Below are positions 1 through 11,843 of a DNA stretch of 64,000 bases, in pieces. The stretch spans positions 12,329,393 through 12,393,392 of the forward strand of contig OY783192.1 of assembly GCA_963678675.1 (NCBI GenBank). Direction: 5' to 3'. A program made the position numbers and the translations under genes. Source of the DNA: Xiphydria camelus. Its lineage: Eukaryota > Arthropoda > Insecta > Hymenoptera > Xiphydriidae. The first letter of the stretch is position 1. Each line of letters starts with the position of its first letter. The notes beneath the pieces were generated by a model. The model saw nothing but the letters and a program-made list of their open reading frames with translations, was not told where the DNA came from and made no database searches.

Positions 1-1069
1 TAACTAGAACAAAAATAAAATCAAAATGTTAAGGAACAGCGGAAAAGCATACACAGATTGGAAAGGAAATGAAAAACCTGAAAAGAAACTGAAAGCAGTT
101 TGCAAAAATTGCAGATTAAAATGCGATAAAAAATCACCGAAGAAAAGAGAAATTCAATTTTAAAAACATTTTGGGAACTTAATGACATAAGTCGCCAAAA
201 GGATTATTTCAAAGTATGTTGAATGTAGGGGAAATATGGGGAATACCGACCACTTAAGGAAAATATTTAGTATATACCAAACCAGCTAGAATTTAAAGCT
301 TGTTTTATGTAAAATGTAAGAAAGTACAATTAGGGAAGAATAAGAGACAGCGGAAACATAGAAATAAAATAAAATAAAATATTTATTTCATAAAATAGAA
401 TAAATGTAAATGATCGGTGTAACCCTACCCATTCGGGCAATATCGACCATAAAAGCTTTTAAAAAATGTCCCTTAATGACATGAAAAAAAGAACAAAGCT
501 GACAAACATGTAGGCATGGTAACTACAAGCAATAAGTAACTTCAAAGTTTTATGATTTCTCAAAAGATCTATGGCTGGCAAAAATGGCAAATGTACGGTT
601 GAGTGATTTCCACGCCTGCACATTCTGCATGTGACCGACCACTGCGGTCGGTTCTACCCAATAATGCGCATGCTTCTAAAAATTTTTCCCGTACGATATT
701 ATTACAAAAATGAGGTAATGTCTGCGTGCGGTTTCAACACAATAGATGTTCAAGCTAATAGATGCCATATATATATTGGAAAGAAATCACTTTTTTTTTG
801 GTGTACTCACCTATTTCAGAACTCGAAATAGTTACAACAATTCAGGTTGAAAAATGTTTTAATGCACAAAATTCCACAAAGTCTAACCACAGCATCACCG
901 GCACTTCTGCTTGACAGTCTGCATGTATACCCACCGATAGCGCTGTATTACACTGTAGTTGGCGCGCTTTTTCAAATAAAAAACACCTAGTCGGTCTTTC
1001 CACACGGCTGGTTGGTTTTTCCCATATTACCCCTAATATACGAAGGTAAGAAGTAGAAAACGTCCCAGA
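1..1069. other. AT-rich sequence, no gene seen
   Basis: No reading frame here looks like a gene. Only short chance frames and homopolymer runs are visible. Confidence 0.5.
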
Positions 1070-1533
1070 GAGGAAATAGAAGAACAGGAAAATAGAGATC
1101 AAAGAGCAAATGAAAATAGTAGAAGAAATTTTACTTTTGCATACTATTTTCCATACAAATTAAACAAAATCCAAGTATGTAAAACGTATTTCTTAAATAC
1201 ATTAAGTATAAGTGCTGAAACAGTTAGAACAGTGTTCAATAAATTGACCTCTTCCGGACATGTCACAGAAGATCGTAGAGACAAAGCACATAAAAATTCA
1301 GTGAGGCCGTAAAACAATCCGTTCGAGATCATACTAATATGTTTGAAACAGTGAAAATCCATTATTGTAGGATGAAGACAAAACGCAAATATTTGCCGTC
1401 AACCCTAAATATTTCAAAAATGTATACACTATATGAAGAATATTGTACTGAAAATAACATTGATAAAAAAAACTACAGAGGCTATGTCTTGCCTGCTAAG
1501 GTAAAACAGTATATATCTCCCAAACGAGCATGA
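1070..1533 (+). pseudogene. Remnant of an unclassified insect transposase-like protein
   Basis: Two frames one shift apart read as a continuous protein. The first has NRDQRANENSRRNFTFAYYF, IQVCKTYFLNTLSIS and EDRRDKAHKN and ends at a stop near 1310. The second (from 1339) has VKIHYCRMKTKRKYLP then LNISKMYTLYEEYC. The order 'VCK..FL.TL.I', 'D.RGKH', 'SHYCR', 'KYLP..LNI.KMY' is one I recognise from a repetitive insect protein family usually annotated as uncharacterized or transposase-like. I cannot name its superfamily. A second remnant with the upstream part lies at 32840-33349. N- and C-termini are missing, and the foldback element starting near 1508 has cut off the 3' end. Confidence 0.5.
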
Positions 1534-2374
1534 TTTCTGAAAAACTTCTTTTACAAAAGTTATACTGCTTGACTTGACGTTCAAAATGTACTTAATAATT
1601 TCTTAATATCCACTTCAGATTTCAAAAAATGGCGCGCATCTTTCAGTTTTGACTTGTAACTGTTGTTTATTATAAAACGAAACTAATGTAATTTTCAACG
1701 CGAATACAACAAACCATCGAGAAAGGGATTTGCATATCCGGAAGTCCGAGATATCCAGGGTTGAATTTCCGCCCGTTTGCGCCCGTTGCATGTAATCCGA
1801 CGTACAAGTGAGAAGTACGTTAAGCGTTGCTTTTTCCCAAAACATTCTCGTCTGTAGCGTGTCAAATACAGGGTGACCAGGTCAATGTGTATACAAATTT
1901 CTATCGGTTCTACCACGAACGCCTTGGTTTTTGCTGGTTTTTTGTTTACGCAAATAAATTCTTCAACTCTTGAACTACTTGTATGAATTTTGTCGCAATT
2001 TTTTGTTTATATTAATCATGCTTTTTTAAGATAGCAAGTCAACGAGAGAAAATTATTGAGTTACATGAGCTTGGAAAGCGCAACTGTGAGATCGCCCGGT
2101 CGCTTCATATCGCTCGTTCACTGGTCAGTCGGGCGATCAAACGGTTCAAGGAACTTGGCAACAGTAAGGACCGTCCTAGAGGAGGCTCGGAACGTACCGT
2201 CCGGATCCCTCAGCAGCTGAAAATCATCCGAGAGCGCTTTCCGGATTTCATTACCTCCCAAGAATGGCCGCCCTCTCTCTACTCGCCCGACCTCAACCCT
2301 CTGGACTACAGCGTGTGGTCGATTTTGGAGGCCAGAGCCTGTGCTAAACCTCATACAAATTTGGAGGCGCTAAA

Positions 2375-3335
2375 TAGTCCAAGAAACGAAGCCTTTAAAT
2401 CGAATTTTGATTCGTATCGCTGCATTTTTTATTGAAGATAGGTTTCGGTACTAGAAAACTTCCCCTAAAATTTTAGGACCGAAAACCACCGGCAAAGTTG
2501 TTAAATAAATTAATTAATCCTGAAAATCACGTTCCTCGGCGCATATCTCTAGAAGGACGAAAAAAATCGAAAAATAGTTGAAATGAAAAATGTAGAGGCG
2601 AAAATAACAAATAAAAAAGGTTCAGTGAATTTTTCCGTTATGTCGCGTTGTTTAACCGTTAGAGCGTTTCAAAGGGGTTAAGGTAAGTAACAATTTACTG
2701 TGGCTTTAATAATTAACCAATTGTAATGGTTCTTTTTTTAAAATGTTTGTAAAATGTAGACTTTTATTTCAAAGATACAATTTTTTTTTACGACTGTTTA
2801 AACTAATGATTTCGATTGTTGAAGTTTTCAACTTCAATTTTCATGCGGTTAATGTCAATTAATTTTTTTTTTTTTTCATTTCGTATCATTACTTATATTG
2901 TTTGGAAAAAAAAGTTCCTCTGACATTTTCTCGTATCTGTTCTACTTTACGACATATGAGAAATGGGGCGAATAATTTGTGACGGCCCTGATCGACAGAG
3001 ATGAGTGTATACGTCTGCACCGCTTTTGCTTCCCCTGCCGCGTGTAGCGAACCGACCGCGACCCTTCCCAATTTCGTCTATCCTGTAAGGGAACAAGTAG
3101 GTAGTCGATGCTTCTCGGGTATTTTCGTAGCTTTTCGGCGCGAGTCCTTGTCTAATGAGTTTCCTTCTCTACTATCGCCTCTATCTCTGTACTCTGTATC
3201 GATAGCGCAGCGGTAAATTGTCGGGCTGGGAGTCTCGTCGTCGTGGATTCACGACATCTCATGCGTTCTCTGTAGTAGGAAGGTATTTTTTTAGCAACTC
3301 ATTTTTTTAATTTATGAGAAATGAAAATAAATACA
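2375..3335 (+). repeat. Academ element left terminal inverted repeat
   Basis: Inverse of 11844-12801 along its whole length. The inner boundary lies near aaataaatac at 3325-3334. It contains tgcagcgatacgaatcaaaa-type sequence and a GC-richer stretch around 3040-3240. Confidence 0.85.
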
Positions 3336-3701
3336 GAAAAGCTTCCCAGATAGAAAAGTTCCTCCAGAATTGCGGTACAATGCCACGGTAGAAATATCAG
3401 GTTCTACCGACATGACGTGCTTCGACAAGGTCTGCATCAACTTTGGCGGTATATTGGCGGCATATGCACTATATCATTGTTCCGAACAATTCGCATCTTC
3501 GCTCTTTCGGCATAGACTCGGAAATTTCCTAAGCGTCATCTTCTGCTTACCGACGCCATCCCTACCATAGCCCACGTAACGGTAGATTTAGGGGTATATA
3601 ACCCGAGACAAGCCGCGTCTCTTAAAATGTAATACAAATCTTCAAACGTGTCGTACGTGTCGTACTCCGCCGATCAACCTCACTCGGAATCAGTAAGTTA
3701 A

Positions 3702-6454
3702 GGCCAGGTTCTGCTGGATTTTTTTCAAAAAATCGAATTTTTTTTTATTGCATATTTTGCTCAAAAATACTCCTAGAAATGTTTTAAAATTGGTCCCGAA
3801 GGCCTGCGAGGCGAGGAAAGCCGTGGGCAAGCGGTGTGAGTCACGCGCGCCGAGGCAAATCTTGACCGCTCGAGCCCTTCGCACAAAGGCAGCTGCTGCA
3901 AGCCGCCGAGCCGACTCATATTGCTCTCTACCCCTCCAACTTTCTAAATTTTTCTCTCTCATTCATTTCTAAAGTGTCCTGCACAGTTTAGTCTGCCTGG
4001 AGTCCTTGTAGGCATCAGATTTTACGTTGGTAAATTTATTTTCGTGCGCGCTTGAAATCATCATGTCAGACCGGAAAAAAGGAAGAGACTTTGACTATAA
4101 ACCGAGAAAAAAGTTGTTTCATGGCAATCAATACACCTCAGATAGTAATACTCAAAGTACCAGTGCTGCTGCTAAAAAACTCGAAGAAACAGATGCACAA
4201 TTTGAACCGACTGTCTATCCATCTGTAGCTTACGTAATCGTTCAGTGGTCTTTATTTTTATCATTGCAGCAGAGAGTTATTTGTGCAAACTGTCATAAAA
4301 AACCCGATTTTGGAAAGAGTAATTCGAAAGGACTTGGTTTTGAATTACAAATGAATTGTGATTGTGAGAAAAGTGAAGCAATCCCTTCCTGTTCAAAAAT
4401 AAGTAGCGGTTATGAAATAAACCGAAGGATGGTTTATGTATTTCGCTTACTAGGAATTGGCTTTTATGGATTGTTAAATTTTTGTGGACTGATGGACATT
4501 TCAGTGAGTGCTTTGAGTTTAGACGGTTATTATAAGTGCTTACAGCATGTTGACATTGCAATAAAAGCCGTCAGTGAAGTAGTTTTTAGAAAAGCCGTCA
4601 AAGAAGAGAAAGAAAGAAATAAAGAAAAAGGATTTCCTGAAAATCGGCTTACTGTCTCGGGTGATGGGTCTTGGCCTAAAAGAGGTTATACAGCTCTCCT
4701 TGGTATTGTGAGTTTGATTGGCAAATATTCAAATAAAGTCGTAGATGTTGTCGTCAAGTCAAAAATTTGCCAAGCATGCCGCAATTATTCGAAACAGTTT
4801 CCCGAAAATACACCAGAGTTCGATGCTTGGTTTACTGAGCATTGTGAAGCAGGGAATTGTACGCGAGATCACGATGGAAGTGCCGGTCTCATAGAAGTCG
4901 AAGGAGTGAAAGAAATGTTCTTGAGGTCTGTGGAGCAATACGATGTTATGTATGAGTATTACATCGGCGACGGCGATAGCAAGACTTTCAGACATCTCGA
5001 AGATTGTGAACCGTACGGTGATGTTCTGAAAGTAAAGAAAAAAGCGTGTGTTTTACATGTAGGCAAGAGCATTTATAAACGCGGCAAGGAAGCAAAAAAA
5101 GGCCTTGCAAAAGTAAAGAGAGCTCTGAAAGCACAGGAAACAAAACAGGCATTACAAAGAGGTGAAGTAGTACCAAAAAAAAAGAGGACTAAAAAATCAG
5201 ACCAACCTCCAGTACAATCTTTAAAATTCACCGAAGCTCAACTTTCAAAATTATCGACCTATTTCAAAAAAGCTGTGCTTGCCCATCCCGACTCTGTGAC
5301 AGACATGAAAAAAGCAATTCTCGCTTCACTTTTTCACAAGTGCTCCACCGACGCTAGACCGCAGCACGAGTATTGTCCAGCCGGAGCGGATTCCTGGTGC
5401 GATTTTCAAAAGGCAGCAGCTACAGGTCAATCGCAGAATTTCAAACATCCTCCGGCTTTTGATCAAGAAGTACAAGAACTTTTACAACCCATTTACGAAG
5501 ATTTGACTGACGAAAAGCTGCTCGAGAGGTGTTTAGGGGCTAATACTCAAAATAATAACGAAAGTTATAATTCTTGTGTATGGAACATAGCCCCTAAACA
5601 CAAGTTTGTTGGAAAACAAACACTGGAAATTGCGGCTCTTAGTGCTGCTTGCATATTCAATGAAGGATTCCTAGCAATATTGAAAGTTATGGAAGTAATG
5701 GGCATCAAAATTGGTCCGCAAGCTAGGCAGTACGCTGATAAGGTCAACGAGAAGCGTGTTGATCGGGCCGAGTTTGAAGCCTCTGAAGCGTCCAAGGAGC
5801 AGCGAACTGCGGCTAGAAATGCAAGAAGCCTGGAAAATGATGCCTACGAAGATCGAGAAGGAGTTGTGTACGAAGCTGGAATGGATATGTAAGTGAAAAC
5901 CACTTTTTTTTACGATTTTTCACAAAAAAAACTTTAAACTGCTTTTTCTCGAAACCACGTTTTTTCAACTGGTCGGAAAGTTTTTTCAAAAACTATTCCA
6001 TTTATCGACTTGATTCAAACGGCATTTTGCTTCTTAGATGTCTCTCTATCGTATTGACCACAATCAGATATATCGATTGTTTTTTAAAAAAGTTATAAAC
6101 AATTGTAAGTGCATAAAATAGGTCGAAAAATTCATAAGTCCGCCATTTTGTTGTTTTTCGGTGAAAAAATCTCAGAGTGGTCAATACGATAACCAATTCC
6201 ATCTAGATTAAGAATCTCTTTTGTTTTTTGCTTTCAGATGATTGGTTCTCGAGAAATCTTTCCAACCACCAAATAATTGGACAATTTTCAGCCGCCATTT
6301 TGGGAGCCGCCATTTTGAAAAAAAATTCAAAAATATTTTTTTTTAGTAGTTAAATATGTGTACTTTCACCTGTACAAAGTTTTGATTTTTAATATTTCTT
6401 GTACAATTAATACTAATTATTTCAAAAATGAGCGTAATCCAGCAGAACCTGGCC
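3702..6454 (+). mobile_element. Kolobok-like element with TTAA duplication and intact transposase
   Basis: Perfect 19-bp inverted ends GGCCAGGTTCTGCTGGATT (3702-3720 and inverse 6436-6454) are flanked by TTAA (3698-3701, 6455-6458). The 2753-bp element has one long ORF (4027-5892) and A/T-rich ends. TTAA duplications and this type of transposase fit Kolobok. Removing the element rejoins the Academ interior as cagtaag-TTAA-tcaagattc. It is the youngest layer of the nest and the only one with an uninterrupted transposase. Confidence 0.8.
4063..5892 (+). CDS. Kolobok-like / Mutator-like-domain transposase, intact
   Basis: The open frame runs from 4027; I prefer the second Met (4063, MSDRKKGRDFDYKPRKK) because the preceding 12 residues look untranslated. 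Numbering from 4027, the DDE/D core shows GDGSW (Asp213), RGYTALLG, a Cys cluster (SKICQACRNY), NCTRDHDGSAGLIEVEGV, YIGDGDSKTF (Asp315/317), and CVLHVGK (Cys341..His344, the C..H motif of this transposase group). These are followed by the zinc-like HEYCPAGADSWC and the late Glu in NNNESYNS (Glu512). N-terminal CANCHKK and CDCEK may form a metal site. This is the 'Mutator-like transposase domain' family. No stop or frameshift is visible, so it could encode active protein. TTAA flanks make Kolobok the best superfamily. Confidence 0.8.
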   Translation: MSDRKKGRDFDYKPRKKLFHGNQYTSDSNTQSTSAAAKKLEETDAQFEPTVYPSVAYVIVQWSLFLSLQQRVICANCHKKPDFGKSNSKGLGFELQMNCDCEKSEAIPSCSKISSGYEINRRMVYVFRLLGIGFYGLLNFCGLMDISVSALSLDGYYKCLQHVDIAIKAVSEVVFRKAVKEEKERNKEKGFPENRLTVSGDGSWPKRGYTALLGIVSLIGKYSNKVVDVVVKSKICQACRNYSKQFPENTPEFDAWFTEHCEAGNCTRDHDGSAGLIEVEGVKEMFLRSVEQYDVMYEYYIGDGDSKTFRHLEDCEPYGDVLKVKKKACVLHVGKSIYKRGKEAKKGLAKVKRALKAQETKQALQRGEVVPKKKRTKKSDQPPVQSLKFTEAQLSKLSTYFKKAVLAHPDSVTDMKKAILASLFHKCSTDARPQHEYCPAGADSWCDFQKAAATGQSQNFKHPPAFDQEVQELLQPIYEDLTDEKLLERCLGANTQNNNESYNSCVWNIAPKHKFVGKQTLEIAALSAACIFNEGFLAILKVMEVMGIKIGPQARQYADKVNEKRVDRAEFEASEASKEQRTAARNARSLENDAYEDREGVVYEAGMDM

Positions 6455-6967
6455 TTAATCAAGATTCTACGTCATATTTTTGGTATCGCGGAACGTGGAT
6501 AATACATTCAGGTGTCAGTCCTTTATCTGAACACGACTCAGTTACATTCGCTCCCTGTCAATTAGGCCATAGCGTGCCAGCCGACGGATTGAAGTTCTGA
6601 GTTTGTACCGCGTCAATTCAGCGCGCGCTCAATTGTAACCATTGTAACTAACAACCTCAACTGTAACTTGTTAAATTAATATACGATCGTTGATTAGTGA
6701 GTGCAGTGTATGTTATTGAACTAGCCGATTGGTCTGAATCTCTACCTTTCAGTCGTTCGGTTAATAATTATTAATATAGATTATAATCTAATAGTCGCGT
6801 CACGCATAGTGTCCTCGGGATTTACGACCCCGAGGAGATCCGATTAAATCATCGCGCGGCGACCGAACAGTCACTATCTCCTGGTCTATAACCCCGTAAT
6901 TAAAAACTTGCACGATTTTTCTTTGTCTTGTTTCAATATTACCCTTTTCCCTCAGTTTTCCGTCGGA

Positions 6968-9900
6968 ATGGATGAAAGTATTTCGTGTACTCTCTGCAAT
7001 GGTCCATTGGAAAATTCGACGGCAATTGTGGAGGTGAAGGAAAAAGGTTTAAGAACGTTTATTACGAAGAGTCAAGCCAGAGAGGATGGAAAATGGAAAT
7101 TGTGGGTTGCAAAATCGTCTATGAGGTTCCACTCTGTCTGCAGAGTACGATATTCAGCTTTGCCAGCCAGTAGACCAAAAATTTCCAACCCTAGCATATC
7201 AGCATCATGCTCATCTTCAACATCAGCACCTCAAGTAGCATCGACATCTTCAGCATCAGAGGATTTAGCCTTCTCCTTCGATGAACTGTGTGTCATTTGT
7301 GGTAATGTATTAGACCGAAAACATAAAATAGTACGTGAAGTGGAGAAGAATTATTTGAAAGATAGAGTGATGGAGGTTGCTCAGCGACGAAACGATGATG
7401 AGGGGAAGATGGTTATAAAACGATTGCAAAATGTAAACTCTCTAGGGCAGGTGTGAGAGCGTTTTACCACCAGAAATGTTACCATACATTCATGTATATT
7501 TGCTCCCCGAAGCCACAAAATGAGAATGTCGACCCCGAGGTAGAAGTTATGTTTGAAGATGTCACGAGATACATTGAAGATTCTGGAAATTTTCAGTTCA
7601 CTTTAACGCAGTTAAAAAATGTGATGGGGAAAGATTCTATTAGCAGTCAATTACTATTTCTAAAATTGAAAGCAAAATATGGCGAGGACATTTTTATTCT
7701 TCAACACCGCGGTAAAGAGCCTGTAATTTATTACAAAACATTCAATGTTTCACAAATCTGTAGCGACTGGTTCTGTGGTGACAACTCTGTAGATAACATG
7801 CAGAAAAGAACTATTACACAAGTTGCTGCTGAAATACTACGTGAGGAAATTATAAGACATAATTATACGAACGACTCGTATCCACCCCCGAATAGATTTC
7901 TGGATAACGTCATGTCTGACATTCCTCAGCTATTAATAAGCTTTCTCGGTGATTTATTAGTAGGTAATAAGGATGACGATGGAGCAGAAGATAATTACAT
8001 CGTACGTGACTTTATTGCGCACGTAATTGTCTCTGTTCTCCGCCCAAGAGCTTTTATATCGACTCTGAGATTAGCTATTGGTGTCTATATATATCGAAAG
8101 ACGGGATCGCGGTTGATTATCGATCTTCTGTCGAAACTAGGAGTTTGTGCTACGTATCACGATATTAAACTGTACGAAGCTTCGACGATTATGGATCCTC
8201 CAACAGAAACTATTGAAGAAGCCTTCGTTCAGTTTGTATTCGACAACACGGATCATAACGTTGCAACTCTGGATGGTCGTGAAACGTTTCATTACCTCGG
8301 CGGTATAGCAGTCTATACGCCGGATTACTCGATTAGTAGTGAAGGTGGATCGAAGAAATTAAATGAAATGCCCTCTGCTGCTGTTTTAGCATCTCAAAAA
8401 CGGATTGCAACAATTCCTCATGCTAACTGCAATTTTGATTCCATGGAGAATATTGATTTCGTTGCAACAGAAAAGCTTCATTTAGGAAAGTCACCTAAAT
8501 TAACACCATGCTACGTAGCATATTTGGCTGCTAAGTACAAAAGAATTGCGCAAATGCCGTCATGGAAAGGTTACATGGAAATCTTGACCGCTAATGAGAC
8601 TTACGCAGTATCAAAAGTGACATGCGTGCCTTTCATTAATGAGCCTCCATCTAAGCTGACTACAATCAATAGCTCTTTAAGATATGCTGTAGCAGAAACT
8701 GCGAAATTGGGGCAAAAAACCACTTTCGTCACATATGATCAGCCATTATATTGGAAAGCGCGCTCGATCGTCGAGGAGTCGAAATTAACTGACGGGTTCT
8801 TGAAAAATGTTGTAGTGCGTCTTGGAAATTTTCATCTATTAATGTCGTTCCTTGGTTCAATTGGTTTCACGATGGATGGAAGTGGACTGGAAGACTTGTG
8901 GGCTGTAGTTTATGCTCCTCAATCGATCAAGAAAATGCTTACTGGTCATGCTTTCGCAAGGGCTGTGCGAGCACATATCTTGACCTTCACTGCCCTCGGT
9001 ATCAAGATTTGTCAGAGCATAGATTTGTCAGAAGAGCTAGAATTCATCGAGACATTTTTTGAAAATTGGACTTCGCAACCTCCACATATTGGTGATTGTA
9101 ATGCTGAGCCACTTATCAAACAACAATTACAAAAATTTCAAGACAAACTCTGTCTTTTGGAAAACTCAGGACCAACTGCCAAGTTGTGGGTCCAGTACTT
9201 TCGAGCTGTGACTGTCGTTCTTCAAATAATTGAGGCTGAACGTCTCGGAAATTGGCGTCTGCATTTACAAGCTGTAGAAAAAGCACTGCCTTTCTTTCAC
9301 GCTACAGGACACTTTGCTTACGCAAAGAGCGCGCAAATATACCTCCAGGATATGGCGAACTTGGAAGCAGTGATGGATCACGAAGAATTTCAAAAATTCA
9401 CAAACGAAGGGTACTTCACAATACACAGATCGGATAAAGCATGGTCGGGCGTATGGAGTGACATGGTTATTGAACAGACGTTGAACAGATTCTTCGGCAC
9501 TGACCTCACGCATGGAAGAGGTGTAACTCCAAGCGTAGTTGCACGTTACTTATTGGCGATGCCATCAGCTTTTAATGTCATGGAACGTCTTGAAAATTAT
9601 GTTGGACTAGTGTCTGCCACGAGCGAGCAACATGTCGATCTTAGCAGGGGTCGAATAAAAAGAGACGATAAAGATATTGAACTAATGCTATTTTGGTTAC
9701 AGCAACATGATCCATTCGCACCTCGTAGTTCATTAACATCCTTATCCACTGGGGTAATTGGTGGAGCCCATATCAATTGTCACACGGCTGTGGAAAAAGG
9801 ACTGCAAGGTATGGCATTCATGATAGAAAAAAACGCGGGTAATGTTTCACTCTCTGCTGCATATAAAGTTAAAAATCTTGCTGCTGCAAAAGACGGAATG

Positions 9901-11511
9901 CATTTAAATAATGACGAGTTAGTGACAATCGATACTTATTTATTATTTCAACGAATTTCTGTCGTTTTCAATGGTGATTTAGAATTAACACGTCATGCGT
10001 TAATGTATGAGCTATCTCCCTTTCCATTGAGTTTGTTCGACGAACGTGGTTTCATGAGAAAAACCCAAAAAGCAGAGCTGTACAAAGCGTTTGAACCACT
10101 TATTAGAAATGAGCAATTTTTAACTGGCGCATTCTACGTAATTGATGGAGGATGGTTATTGCATCAGGTAGTTTGGCCACATGGCCGAAATTTCGGAGAA
10201 ATTTGTGACATTTATCTGCATTATATTTACAAACATTTTGGAGCGAGTGCGATGGTGGTTTTTGATGGTTATAGTAATGAAATAATTGGTACCAAATCCT
10301 ACGAAAGATATCGTAGGAAAGAAAAGTCATTAGCTGCCGATATTGAAGTAGCCGAAGACAAACTAAGCACTTTAACTCAATCGAAATTCTTATCAAACGT
10401 CGCAAATAAATTAAAGTTCGTCAACATGTCATCCTTTTTGCAACGAAATAACGTTACTACAAAAATAGCTGATGAAGATGGTGATACTTTAATCGTGAGA
10501 AGTGCAATTGAATTGAAGCAGTGTACGAGAAACAATGTCGCAGTAGTGGGGAACGATGTTGATCTTCTTGTTTTGCTGATTGGGCTCACCTCTGACGAAG
10601 AGGCTATATATTTCTATAAAGTTGCTCAAGGGAAGAAAGCCAACGTCATTTATTCAACGTCAACGCACAAAAACGTGAAGAAATTTATATTATTTGCTCA
10701 TGCATTCGCTGGTTGTGATTCAACAAGTGCACTGTATAAAAAAGGAAAAAAAAACCATCATTTCTGCACTCGAGAAAAATTCAGATCTGCAAGAAGCGGC
10801 AATGATCTTTTACAATCCAGGAAAAAGCGTCGATGAAGTGTCAGCAGCTGCTGAACGAATCATCCTGTACCTTTATTCAGCCGGCAAGAAAAACACATCG
10901 ATTAATCAATTAAGATACGAAATTTTCATGTCATCTGTCAGTGTTGCCAAAAAGGAGTTACCGTTGGCTTGTTTACCACCTACAACAGCAGCATTGAGAG
11001 AACATGCTAAGCGTGTATACTACCAGGTCCAAGATTGGCTAGGATACAAGTTGGATCCAGAAAAATGGGGATGGAGAAGAACAACGTATTTCTTGCTCCC
11101 AATTATGTCTAATGCTGCCCCGGCTTCGAAAGAATTATTGGAGAAGGTAAGATAATCACTTTGCAAATTTTCATACGCTTTTTGTATATATGTAATATTA
11201 ATTCAATATTGTCAACGATTTATCAGGTTAGCTGTGGATGTAAGACGGATTGTGGTACTGCTCGATGCAGTTGCAAAAAAGCGGGCTTACATTGCACTGT
11301 ACTATGCAAAAGTTGCAACGGAGAGAGTTGCAAAAATGCTTCACTGCGGTCGGAAAGAAGTATGACCAACGAAGAAGACAATGAAAATATTAGCGACGAC
11401 GACGACGACGACAACGAAGACGCGAACGTAGAAGCTGCTGAGAGGTGCCGTTTGGAGTCACTTGATGAAACTGATGATGTCAATGAAGAAGAGGCCATGG
11501 AAATTGACTGA
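6968..11511 (+). pseudogene. Academ-type transposase with XPG-like nuclease and CxC finger (two frameshifts)
   Basis: The start is Met at 6968 (MDESISCTLCNG). Two N-terminal zinc-type motifs are seen: CTLC...FHSVC and CVIC, then YHQKC after a 1-nt frameshift near 7445-7456. The long frame to about 10750 carries VVRLGNFHLLMSFLGSIG, a WSDMVIEQTLN motif and LTHGRGVTPSVVA. It also carries a nuclease-like tract: VVFDGYSNEIIGTKSYERYR, VVGNDVDLLVLLIGL and HAFAGCDSTSALYKKGKK. A second frameshift in the A-run after GKK (about 10749-10757) continues as TIISALEKNSDLQEAAMIF to LLPIMSNAAP. An 80-bp intron (11147-11226, AAG/gtaaga and tatcag/GTT) leads to SCGCKTDCGTARCSCKKAG and CTVLCKSCNGESCKN, a tesmin/TSO1-type Cys finger, then an acidic tail. 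Only two indels in 4.5 kb, so decay is recent. Confidence 0.75.
11147..11226 (+). other. Intron in the Academ-type gene before the Cys finger
   Basis: The donor GAGAAG/gtaaga and acceptor caacgatttatcag/GTTAGC are both phase 0. Splicing joins ...SKELLEK to VSCGCKTDC, which is the normal order in this protein family. Without splicing the frame stops within two codons. Confidence 0.8.
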
Positions 11512-11843
11512 TGTTTTATAAAGAATGAAAAAATTTTTATATTTCTATATTTCTAATTGTAACAGAATTATGTTTTGAATGCGATGCATGGCATTAAAAT
11601 GAAGTGACGAAATCTTCAGTATTACTCCTGGAGAAAAATGTCAATCCCTTCAATTACCTTCTCCTATTTCTTTCTTTTATGTATCATATTTTTTGGCACT
11701 TCAATTCTTTTTTTACAATTTAAAACGACTCTCGTCAACCACGCAGTTATTATTCCTTTTTTATGCTTGGAACTTATTGGAATGGAAAATATTGAAATAT
11801 TAGAAAGGTTAGAATTGATGAGGTCAATTTAACACTCCGCCTT

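Noticed and set aside
6968..11511. Host gene with a tesmin/TSO1 domain
   Set aside because: The gene lies between ~960-bp inverted repeats with a 3-bp duplication and has relatives at 16524 and 34133, so it belongs to a transposon.
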